From contig NZ_CP158367.1 in NCBI RefSeq assembly GCF_040267685.1, positions 1,178,001 through 1,242,000 of the forward strand: DNA of 64,000 nucleotides, in the 5' to 3' direction. Within the stretch, counting starts at the first letter, position 1. Every line of letters starts with the position of its first letter. Under the pieces are notes generated by a model. It did not search any database and was not told the DNA's origin. It worked only from the letters and a program-made list of their open reading frames with translations. This document shows, piece by piece, positions 24,797 through 31,904 of this stretch. The stretch comes from Proteinivorax tanatarense. GTDB lineage: Bacteria > Bacillota > Proteinivoracia > Proteinivoracales > Proteinivoracaceae. The translations under genes were made by a program, and so were the position numbers.

Positions 24797-25507
24797 ATGG
24801 GAGATAAGAAACTTACTATTGTTGGTCACTTAGCGGAACTAAGATTACGAATAATAATTACGGCCCTCTCTATATTATTTGGTACTATTTTAAGCTACTT
24901 TTACATTGAGGAAATAACACACTTACTAATAATTCCCGCTGGATATCAGGACTTTGTTTATTTAAGTCCTCCGGAGTTGTTTCTTTCATATATCAAGATA
25001 TCTATAATCTGTGGGATATTTTTAGCATTGCCTATTATATTGTTTCAAGTTTGGTTTTTTGTAATGCCAAGCGTAACTATAAGAGATAAAGTTTATATGA
25101 TTCTTGCTATCTTAATGTCAACTATTTTTTTTGTTGGTGGAGTAGTATTTTCATATTTTATAATTATCCCCTTGACATTGGAGTTCTTTACGGAACTCTC
25201 TAGTAATGAAATAACTCCAATGTTTTCTTTTGCCAGTTATCTAAGTTTTATATTATCAATTTTGTTATCATTTGGGTTAGCATTTCAATTACCTTTACTG
25301 GTTTTGTTACTTACTAAACTTAATTTAATAACCCCTGAGCTACTTAAAAAGTCCAGAAAGTATACATTCTTACTGATTTTTTTATTTGCTTCAATTTTAA
25401 CTCCTCCCGATGTAATTTCGCAGGTGCTTCTTGCAGGCCCAATGATCCTGTTGTTTGAGTTAAGTATAATCATATCAAACGTTATAAAATGGAGAAGTAA
25501 AAAATAA
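24797..25507 (+). CDS. tatC: Twin-arginine translocase subunit TatC
   Basis: 236 residues with six membrane spans. GHLAELRLRIIITALSILFG carries the conserved N-terminal E-L-R-R-like segment, and FASYLSFILSILLSFGLAFQLPL and SILTPPDVISQVLLAGPM are TatC signatures. It recognises twin-arginine signal peptides. The predicted Tat substrate at 28337 lies 2.8 kb downstream. ATG follows GGGAGG. Confidence 0.96.
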   Translation: MGDKKLTIVGHLAELRLRIIITALSILFGTILSYFYIEEITHLLIIPAGYQDFVYLSPPELFLSYIKISIICGIFLALPIILFQVWFFVMPSVTIRDKVYMILAILMSTIFFVGGVVFSYFIIIPLTLEFFTELSSNEITPMFSFASYLSFILSILLSFGLAFQLPLLVLLLTKLNLITPELLKKSRKYTFLLIFLFASILTPPDVISQVLLAGPMILLFELSIIISNVIKWRSKK

Positions 25508-25544
25508 GGTGAGATAATTCGGTAGCTTATTAATATAGGAATAG

Positions 25545-25621
25545 TTTAATAGTATTTTAATAACTCATTAGCATTTAATAATTTAATAGTAATCTAATAA
25601 TTTAATAGTATTTTAATAACT
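25545..25621 (+). repeat. AT-rich direct repeats between tatC and the YeeE/YedE genes
   Basis: Bases 25545-25565 and 25601-25621 are identical 21-bp copies, and 25582-25600 is a degenerate third copy. The stretch lies just before a terminator. No protein-binding function is recognised. Confidence 0.8.
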
Positions 25622-25625
25622 TTTT

Positions 25626-25655
25626 AATAAGTGCCTTAAGGCACTTATTTTTTTT
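25626..25655 (+). terminator. Terminator after tatC
   Basis: A perfect 10-bp stem AATAAGTGCC / GGCACTTATT with a TTAA loop and eight or more T. It separates tatAC from the following transporter genes, so the latter need their own promoter in 25656-25710. Confidence 0.93.
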
Positions 25656-25723
25656 GAAAAAGGTAAACGTTTATTATAAAAGTATGTTAATATTAAATTA
25701 GTAATCTTAAAGGGGATATGGAG

Positions 25724-26410
25724 ATGACTTCAAGTAAAATTGAGCAAATAAAAAATAAAAAACAAATAGAAGTCTATAAAAGGAAAAGCCAAACACCATA
25801 TGCATTAATTTTAGCAATTATTATAACAGGGATATCGGTTTATTTTTTTAGTGCTAATTCCAGTAAGCTAGGGGTTTTACTTATTTTGGGTACTGCTATG
25901 GGTTTTATTATTCAGAGATCAAGGCTTTGTTTTGCAGGAAGTATTAGAAATTCTATAATGCTAGGTAATGTAAAATTATTGAAATCGGTGGTAATAGCTC
26001 TTATTGTAGCGTCATTTGGTTTTTTTATTTTGCAATATATTGCTGTAGGCGATAGTATCAATATAATTGTAGAACAGGTCCCCGGTCAAATAAAACCAGT
26101 AGGTATTCATACAGTAATTGGAGCTGTTATTTTTGGTATAGGAATGGTGATGGCGGGGGCTTGTGTGTCCGGTAGTCTAATTCGGTCAGGAGAGGGATTT
26201 ATACTTCAGCTTATGGTAATACTGGGTATCGTAGTGGGAACGGTTTTGTCAGGGGTAGTGCTGTTTGAATTTTTTGATCAAACTCTAAATATTCTAAGTT
26301 CACCAACAATATATTTGCCGAAGTTAATTGGCTTTTGGCCCACACTAATTTTACAGTTAGCAGTGTTATTTTTAATATATTTTTTTATGAATTGGTATGA
26401 GAAAAAATAA
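25724..26410 (+). CDS. YeeE/YedE family half-transporter (first half)
   Basis: 228 residues from ATG 25724, eight bases after AAAGGGG; an ATG at 25718 is too close to it. About five to six membrane spans follow a basic N-terminal tail. IIQRSRLCFAGSIRN and MVMAGACVSGSLIRSGEG are the cysteine-containing loops of this family, whose characterised members import thiosulfate via relayed cysteine contacts; others are linked to selenium metabolism. The gene is one of two half-length genes around a TusA-like gene. The true substrate, selenium or sulfur species, is not decided by sequence alone. Confidence 0.9.
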   Translation: MTSSKIEQIKNKKQIEVYKRKSQTPYALILAIIITGISVYFFSANSSKLGVLLILGTAMGFIIQRSRLCFAGSIRNSIMLGNVKLLKSVVIALIVASFGFFILQYIAVGDSINIIVEQVPGQIKPVGIHTVIGAVIFGIGMVMAGACVSGSLIRSGEGFILQLMVILGIVVGTVLSGVVLFEFFDQTLNILSSPTIYLPKLIGFWPTLILQLAVLFLIYFFMNWYEKK

Positions 26411-26433
26411 GGTTAAGCAAAAGGAGGTTAGTT

Positions 26434-26661
26434 ATGGCTGAGTTCAAGCTGGATTGTATGCACGAAGTTTGTCCAATCCCGTTATTAAAAGCTGCGAAGA
26501 AGCTTAAGGTTATGGAGTTTGGTGATGTATTAATAATGAAAACAGACCATAATTGTTCGATAGCAAATGTAATTGAGTGGGTGGACAAGCAAGGACATGC
26601 TATGGACTATGTTGAAGTGGATCAAGGAGAGTGGGAAATTTATATTGAAAAATTGAAGTAA
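26434..26661 (+). CDS. TusA/YedF-like sulfurtransferase-fold protein
   Basis: 75 residues. LDCMHEVCPIPLLKAAKKLK has the CPxP motif whose cysteine carries persulfide or perselenide in TusA-type proteins. An extra cysteine lies in TDHNCSIANVIEWV. In thiosulfate uptake, a TusA-like protein (YeeD) works with YeeE. In selenium-using bacteria a YedF paralogue is linked to selenium metabolism. Nesting between two YeeE/YedE halves strongly suggests it accepts the imported sulfur or selenium atom. ATG follows AAAGGAGG. Confidence 0.92.
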   Translation: MAEFKLDCMHEVCPIPLLKAAKKLKVMEFGDVLIMKTDHNCSIANVIEWVDKQGHAMDYVEVDQGEWEIYIEKLK

Positions 26662-26678
26662 ATTTAAGGGGTTTTAAA

Positions 26679-27182
26679 ATGAAGATTAATAAATCGTGGC
26701 CTTACTGGTTGGGTATGGTTTTGTTGGCTGTCATAAACATTGCATTGTTAGCATTTATAGGCTCGCCATGGCAAATAACTAGTGTTTTTTTATACTGGGG
26801 AATTTTTGTACTGAATTCTTTAGGTTTTGAATCCCTAGGGGAAAGTTATACCATATATTATGGAAATGGATTAAGTTTTGAAGACGCTGAAATAATTTAT
26901 TATTTAACGATACTAAATATTGGTATAATTGCAGGATCGCTATTATCAGCGTTATTATCTTCGGAGTTTAAAGTGAAGAAAATTAAAAACAAGAAACAAT
27001 TAGTGCTAGGGATCTTTGGAGGAGTGCTAATGGGGTTTGGAGCAAGAATAGCTTTAGGATGTACCATAGGAGGTTATTTTAGTGCCATCCCTTCTTTCTC
27101 GTTACATGGATGGGTATTTGCAATTTTTATGTTTTTAGGTGTTTTAATTGGTTGCAAAATATTATACAAAGATTTGATATAA
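26679..27182 (+). CDS. YeeE/YedE family half-transporter (second half)
   Basis: 167 residues with about four membrane spans. GFGARIALGCTIGGYFSAIP with SFSLHGWVFAIF is the YeeE/YedE C-terminal signature, including the conserved cysteine of GCTIG. It should complement the protein two genes upstream. It has its own start after AAGGGG, so the arrangement is two genes rather than a broken single gene. It ends in a bidirectional terminator shared with the convergent LysR gene. Confidence 0.9.
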   Translation: MKINKSWPYWLGMVLLAVINIALLAFIGSPWQITSVFLYWGIFVLNSLGFESLGESYTIYYGNGLSFEDAEIIYYLTILNIGIIAGSLLSALLSSEFKVKKIKNKKQLVLGIFGGVLMGFGARIALGCTIGGYFSAIPSFSLHGWVFAIFMFLGVLIGCKILYKDLI

Positions 27183-27228
27183 AAAAGCTATCATCAACCT
27201 TGCATGGTTTAATGATAGCTTTTTTAAC
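27181..27228. terminator. Bidirectional terminator between transporter genes and LysR
   Basis: AAAAAAGCTATCAT pairs with ATGATAGCTTTTTT around a 20-base loop. A- and T-runs on both sides allow it to act for both convergent units. It overlaps the last codons of both. Confidence 0.9.
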
Positions 27229-28114
27229 AAAATCCTCTTTTAGAAGATTTAATAAAGTCTACAAATTGTTTTTCATAGGTGGACAAAGGATTATCCGCTC
27301 TATATGCTACATAGAATTCATTGTATACCTCTAGACCTTCTACGGTAATTTCTTTTAGAGTACCCTCTTTTAACTCTCTTTTAATTGTAAGTTCAGGAAT
27401 AAATGAAATTCCTTTTCCAGATATTACTGAAGTTTTTATTGCTTCCATTGAATTAAAATGATAAATGATATTTAAATCATTTAATGTTACACCCTTAAGT
27501 TTTAAATGATTATTTATTGTTTCTCTAGTTCCTGAACCTTCCTCCCTAAAGATTAGAGGTAGCTTTTTAAATTCTTCAATATTAATAGATTTCTGTAGAA
27601 AAGGTAATGACGTAACTAATACAAGACGATCACTAGCTATTTTTTCAGTGTTTATATTTTTAGGAGGAGTATTGCCGTGTATAATCCCTATATTAACTGT
27701 TCTATCTAACAGGTTTTTAATAACTCCGACAGAATTATTTATATTAAAGTCTATATTAACATCACTATATTTTTGTTTGTATATATAAATACTACAAGGC
27801 AATGCATATTCACCTACTGCCTTACATGAACTCAACAAGAGTTCTTTTGTTTGAGTTTGCACGTTTTTAAGATCTCGTTCAATATTGCTGTGCATAGATA
27901 AAATGCTATCGGCATAATCGAAAACAATGGCCCCAGCTTCTGTTAATTTCACTCCTTTATTACTACGAATTAAAAGGGAAGAATCTAGCTGCTTTTCTAG
28001 TGATTGTATTTGCATACTAAGTCCAGGCTGTGTTAAATGAAGTTCCTTGGCAGCTTTTGAAATACTATTTAGCTTTACTGTTGTGTAAAAAGATTTTAGA
28101 TGTTGAATGTTCAA
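27224..28114 (-). CDS. LysR family transcriptional regulator
   Basis: 296 residues from TTG 28114, seven bases after AAGGAGGT; the longer frame adds 18 residues without such a site. NIQHLKSFYTTVKLNSISKA, AKELHLTQPGLSMQIQSLEK is the winged helix-turn-helix, followed by the effector-binding domain (FREEGSGTRETINNHLKLKG, GISFIPEL). It resembles CysL/selenium-metabolism-associated LysR regulators. It is transcribed away from the selenoprotein gene and towards the YeeE/YedE genes, so it probably controls one or both. The effector is unknown. Confidence 0.9.
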   Translation of the reverse strand: MNIQHLKSFYTTVKLNSISKAAKELHLTQPGLSMQIQSLEKQLDSSLLIRSNKGVKLTEAGAIVFDYADSILSMHSNIERDLKNVQTQTKELLLSSCKAVGEYALPCSIYIYKQKYSDVNIDFNINNSVGVIKNLLDRTVNIGIIHGNTPPKNINTEKIASDRLVLVTSLPFLQKSINIEEFKKLPLIFREEGSGTRETINNHLKLKGVTLNDLNIIYHFNSMEAIKTSVISGKGISFIPELTIKRELKEGTLKEITVEGLEVYNEFYVAYRADNPLSTYEKQFVDFIKSSKRGFC

Positions 28115-28224
28115 GCTGAAGACCTCCTTATAAAAAACCTTATTAACAAGGTAAAAAACTTGTAGCAAATAACATTATAGCATAACAATATGTTACTGAT
28201 AAGGCCTAAGGACATAAAAGACTA

Positions 28225-28301
28225 CACTTTATGGTAGATAAGTTATTATTATTTACCATAAGTGAAAGTTATAACTATCCGATGGTAAAGTGCGTTATAA
28301 T
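28225..28301 (+). promoter_or_regulatory. Candidate LysR operator and promoter of the selenoprotein gene
   Basis: An imperfect palindrome (CACTTTATGGTAGATAA at 28225-28241 against TTATTTACCATAAGTG at 28249-28264) carries ATGGTA/TACCAT half-sites. A third ATGGTAAAGTG copy lies at 28282-28292. A TATAAT -10 is at 28296-28301, while the matching -35 position (28273-28278, AACTAT) is poor, typical of an activated promoter. The palindrome centre is about 64 bases before the expected transcription start, the usual recognition site for LysR activators. Binding is inferred. Confidence 0.6.
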
Positions 28302-28336
28302 TTTAACATGAAAACATAATTTAAGGAGGACTTAAA

Positions 28337-28993
28337 GTGGAGAAAAAAGAAAAACAAATTTCACGTAAAGATTTTATTAAGGGAGTAGGCACTTCATTAG
28401 CTGGAGTTACTGTTCTTGGCGGAATGGGGCTAATGGCTGGATGTTCTGAAGGAGCTGATTCTTCTGCAACAGATAAATCAACTCCTGATTGGCCATTTCC
28501 ATACGTAACTCTTGATCCAGATAAAGTGGCTGACAGAACTTATAAAGCTTATAAAGAAATGGGTGGCTGAGGTGTTGGTGTAGCCGAAGGGTTCTTCGGC
28601 ATGTTAGCTGACGAAGTGGGTTATCCATTTAATCAGATACCGGCAATGGCTTTTGTTAATGCTGGTGCCGGTTATGCTGGTCAGTACAGTTTATGTGGTT
28701 CCCTTGGTGTAGCAGCTGCCTGTATTGGGACTGTTTGTGAAGCAGATACTCAAAGAAAGCTAGTAAATGAGCTTTGGGATTGGTATAAGGAGCACCCCTT
28801 CCCTCAATATCAACCAGCAGAAATGGACTTAGAAAATACCGTAGCAGAATCTGTACTTTGTAGTGATTCTGTAGGTAAATTTATGCAAGCGCAAGGTATA
28901 ACATTTGGAGATCCAGAGCGTGGAGAGCGTTGTGCTGGTGTTGCGGCAGAAATTGCTAAAAAGACAGTTGAACTGTTAAATGAAACGTTATAA
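28337..28993 (+). CDS. Tat-exported C_GCAxxG_C_C-type redox lipoprotein with selenocysteine
   Basis: 218 residues from GTG 28337 (AAGGAGG upstream) if the in-frame TGA at 28568-28570 is read as selenocysteine (residue 78). The start ISRKDFIKGVG resembles a twin-arginine signal (RK variant), and VLGGMGLMAGC ends in a lipobox with Cys36. The mature part has DWPFPYVTLDPDKVADRTYK, then GG-U-GVGVAEGFFGML where relatives have Cys, then SLCGSLGVAAACIG, VLCSDS and ERCAGVAAEIA. Homology continues unbroken across the UGA. The domain is a putative redox protein of unknown substrate. Selenocysteine is inferred from UGA position plus the hairpin; biosynthesis genes lie outside the window. Confidence 0.9.
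28568..28600 (+). promoter_or_regulatory. Selenocysteine UGA and bacterial SECIS-like hairpin
   Basis: TGA at 28568-28570 is followed by a perfect 7-bp stem GCCGAAG / CTTCGGC (28583-28589 and 28594-28600) with a GGTT loop. The loop starts 20 bases after the UGA, within the spacing known for bacterial SECIS elements, and has the expected G and U. SelB recognition is inferred. Confidence 0.85.
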
Positions 28994-29015
28994 TATTACT
29001 TAATTATGATAAAAA

Positions 29016-29055
29016 GCAGTAGGTAGCTACTTTGTAGCTTGCCTACTGTTTTTTA
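29016..29055 (+). terminator. Terminator after the selenoprotein gene
   Basis: GCAGTAGG-TAGCTAC pairs with GTAGCTTGCCTACTG around a 3-base loop with one bulge, followed by six T. Confidence 0.88.
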
Positions 29056-29290
29056 ATTGAGGGGAGGATACATAGGATTTTACTTTATATGTAAGTGGCA
29101 AGTGTTATTATATTCCATAATATATGGGTTTTATTAAACAAATTGATAGCACGTACCTACTAGATGTACTTTATAGAATTTTTTGTTATGCAAATTAAGT
29201 TTAATTAGAGTTTTCTTTTTGTGCATTATAATATAATAGAGGTAGAAAGAACTTTCAAAAATGTAAAATAAAAAGAGGTGTTATAAAATA

Positions 29291-31114
29291 ATGGCTAATA
29301 AAATTATAACAAAGCCAAAAGAGATAAGTGAGAATCCAAAGGTGTTGTATACTGGTAATCATTATATTGCTATACCCATTATAGACTGTAAAAGTGGAGG
29401 GGTAAAGAGTATAAATCTCTTATCAAGCACAAATAAAGCTCTAGTTGAAGTGGAAGGTAGAAAGGATTTATTTTATCCTAAATTTTATAAAGGGGATAAA
29501 GGTCTGAAAATTGAAAAAATAGAAGGAGAAAAAGAACTTTTTTATTCGCCTAGACTCATATTTCACTTGGAATTTAATATTAAGGTAGTGCTTAAACTTT
29601 ATGCTGATTTATGCGAGAAAGGCTTTGTGTTTCAATTTGAAAGTAATGAAAATATAGAAGTAGTACTTGAATTTAACGTAAGCCAATTAAATCTTTTACG
29701 ATTCAACTCTCATCCGGTAAAAACAGATATCGAGTTTATGAAAGACAAATGGCTTTCAAACCCTGTAGTTAATTTGTCAAGTGAAAAAATTTCCTTAGCT
29801 ATGGGTTTTGGTGGAGAAAAGGATTTTACATATAAGTATGACAAAGTTTTAAAGCTTGCAGAATTAAAAGTTAAGTGTAACAGAAAAAATGCCATCTATG
29901 TTACAGTAAATAGTGATCCTGATGGTGCATCTACTACTTTAATTCACTTAAAGAGAAAGGGTTATCATAATATATATAACCAGTTAATAAGTTGGTTAAA
30001 AGAAAAAATTATTAGTTATTCACCAGATAAACAGTTAGAAAAAGTAATGAATGAAAATTTATTTTTTAATTATTTTTATGCAATAGGCAAAGATATGGAT
30101 ACAGACCAATACATCGCATTAACATCAAGAAGTCCTAGGTATTATGTGTCTGGTGCTTTTTGGGAAAGAGATAGCTTTCTGTGGTCTTTTCCAGCTATTA
30201 AACTAATTGATTATGAACTTCATAGGGAACTTTCACGAGAGATGATTATAATGCATAGTAAAAATCCCGGAGATCATGCTCACTATATTGATGGTACCGT
30301 GCTATATCCTGGATTTGAATTAGATGAGGCAGCCAGTTATTTTATTTTACTAGGGGAACTAGAGTACAACTATATAGATGATGAAATCATGAGAGCATTT
30401 TTAAAGGTATGGAATTCCATCGAAAAAAGGTATGATGAAGAAACAAGACTTTATAGCACGTTTTTACTTCCATCAGATGATCCTGCAGAATACCCTTTTG
30501 TAACTATAAACAATGTGATTTTACATCGGGGATTGCTTAATTATAAAAAACTATTAGAATTTAAAGGTGAGTATGAAAAAGGGGAATTCATCTCTAGAAG
30601 AATTGAAGGTATTGAGTTAGGAATAAAAAGACACTTATTAAAAAAAGTAAAAGGAAAGAAAATGTTTCTATGGTCAGCAGACGGAAAGGGGAATTTTCGA
30701 CTTTATAATGACCCGCCTGGAAATCTAGGTTTATTATGTTACTATAACTACGTTGATAAAGATGATAAAGCTTTTGTTAATACAATTAACTATTATTATT
30801 CGACAAAATATAAATATTTTTTTGAGGATGCTAAAATACAGGAGCTGGCATGTGATCATCATCCTAATACTCCGTCAGGACTTGGGTTATGCGGAAGCAT
30901 TTTAAATCCTATAAAAAGAAAAGAGGCGCTCCGGTGGCTAAAACATGCAAGAATGGACAACGGTCTGCTATCAGAAAGCTATGATAAAAATACTGGTGAA
31001 GGTAAAACAGGTGTCGGATTTGCAACTGGTTCAGGATATTTAGCCTTTGCACTTTACTATGCACTAATTAAGGAGGGGTTGAGTGAAAGTAGCAGCAGTT
31101 CACTGGACCAGTGA
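29291..31114 (+). CDS. Probable six-hairpin glycosidase-fold protein
   Basis: 607 residues without signal peptide, so cytosolic. The first ~230 residues look like a beta-rich domain. From about residue 270 an (alpha/alpha)6 barrel is suggested by FWERDSFLWSFPAIKLID, YPGFELDEAASYFILLGELE, TFLLPSDDPAEYPFVTIN, ELACDHHPNTPSGLGLCGS and HARMDNGLLSESYDKNTGEG. The W-E-R-D-S motif resembles six-hairpin glycosidases such as alpha-mannosidase or glucoamylase relatives. The exact family and substrate are not recognised. It overlaps the next gene by 32 bases, so it is one operon with two nitrilase-superfamily genes. Confidence 0.7.
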   Translation: MANKIITKPKEISENPKVLYTGNHYIAIPIIDCKSGGVKSINLLSSTNKALVEVEGRKDLFYPKFYKGDKGLKIEKIEGEKELFYSPRLIFHLEFNIKVVLKLYADLCEKGFVFQFESNENIEVVLEFNVSQLNLLRFNSHPVKTDIEFMKDKWLSNPVVNLSSEKISLAMGFGGEKDFTYKYDKVLKLAELKVKCNRKNAIYVTVNSDPDGASTTLIHLKRKGYHNIYNQLISWLKEKIISYSPDKQLEKVMNENLFFNYFYAIGKDMDTDQYIALTSRSPRYYVSGAFWERDSFLWSFPAIKLIDYELHRELSREMIIMHSKNPGDHAHYIDGTVLYPGFELDEAASYFILLGELEYNYIDDEIMRAFLKVWNSIEKRYDEETRLYSTFLLPSDDPAEYPFVTINNVILHRGLLNYKKLLEFKGEYEKGEFISRRIEGIELGIKRHLLKKVKGKKMFLWSADGKGNFRLYNDPPGNLGLLCYYNYVDKDDKAFVNTINYYYSTKYKYFFEDAKIQELACDHHPNTPSGLGLCGSILNPIKRKEALRWLKHARMDNGLLSESYDKNTGEGKTGVGFATGSGYLAFALYYALIKEGLSESSSSSLDQ

Positions 31115-31904
31115 TGTGTATAAAAAAATAACTGATGAACGAAGCCTATTTACTGCTATGGAAAAGGAGCTTAATAAAGCGCAGCAGCAAAAAGTGCAAC
31201 TTATTGTTTTCCCTGGCTTTTTAGGGTGTTTATATGCACAAATAACAATGGAAAAATTTAGTGAATACTTAGATATGGTATATAAGTTTTCTAAAGAGTT
31301 CAAAGTTGCTATATGTCCGGGTTCTTATTGGGAGAAAACTAATAATGAATGTTATCACTCTACCTCTATAATAAAAAATGGCAAATTGATTGTGAACCAA
31401 AGACAGATATATCTAGCTAAATGGGAACAAAGGATAGGTCTAAGCAGAGGAATAAAACTTAACACTTGTCAACTGGGGAAGTTTAATATAGGAATTATGA
31501 TATCCACTGATAACTTTTATCCTCAAGTTGGTAGGGCGTTGGCTAAAATGGGATGTGATTTAGTATTATCGCCTATAGGTTTAGTTGGAAATTATAATGA
31601 AGCATTACAAATAAGTGGGGTTCATCAAAAAGTACAACAAAATTTATTTTTTGCAATAGAATGTGGGTTTAATGGAAATGTTAAGGGAAATAGTTTTTGG
31701 TCTAGTTCTAGTATACATGCACCTCTTTTGATGACTGCTGAAGAAAGGGGATATTTGTGTAAATCAAATAGCACCCCCCAGCTATTGACGGCAGAGTTAG
31801 TACATAAAGATAGGTTAAAAGCGATTTCTAATTTCAATGTTTTGAATCATTTAAACACTGAATTTTATTGTAAAATGAAAATGTTTAACGGAGGTATAAA
31901 ATGA
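31083..31904 (+). CDS. Nitrilase-superfamily pseudoenzyme
   Basis: 273 residues from GTG 31083, with AGGAGGGG upstream. The carbon-nitrogen hydrolase fold is clear: KVQLIVFPGFLG, INQ-type KNGKLIVNQRQIYLAKWEQR, and FNIGIMISTDNFYPQVGRAL then DLVLSPIG. All three catalytic residues are replaced: Glu of FPE is Gly (VFPGF), Lys of the RKxHL loop is Gln (RQIYL), and the nucleophile Cys is Ser (MISTD). It is probably inactive and may pair with the next protein or bind a ligand. It overlaps both neighbours. Confidence 0.85.
   Translation: MKVAAVHWTSDVYKKITDERSLFTAMEKELNKAQQQKVQLIVFPGFLGCLYAQITMEKFSEYLDMVYKFSKEFKVAICPGSYWEKTNNECYHSTSIIKNGKLIVNQRQIYLAKWEQRIGLSRGIKLNTCQLGKFNIGIMISTDNFYPQVGRALAKMGCDLVLSPIGLVGNYNEALQISGVHQKVQQNLFFAIECGFNGNVKGNSFWSSSSIHAPLLMTAEERGYLCKSNSTPQLLTAELVHKDRLKAISNFNVLNHLNTEFYCKMKMFNGGIK

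Noticed and set aside
25724-27182. Frameshifted single YeeE/YedE gene
   Set aside because: A complete TusA-like gene lies between the halves, and each part has its own start and ribosome binding site.
28568-28570. TGA as a true stop making a disrupted pseudogene
   Set aside because: Frame and family pattern continue unbroken on both sides, there is no other lesion, and a well-placed SECIS-like hairpin follows.
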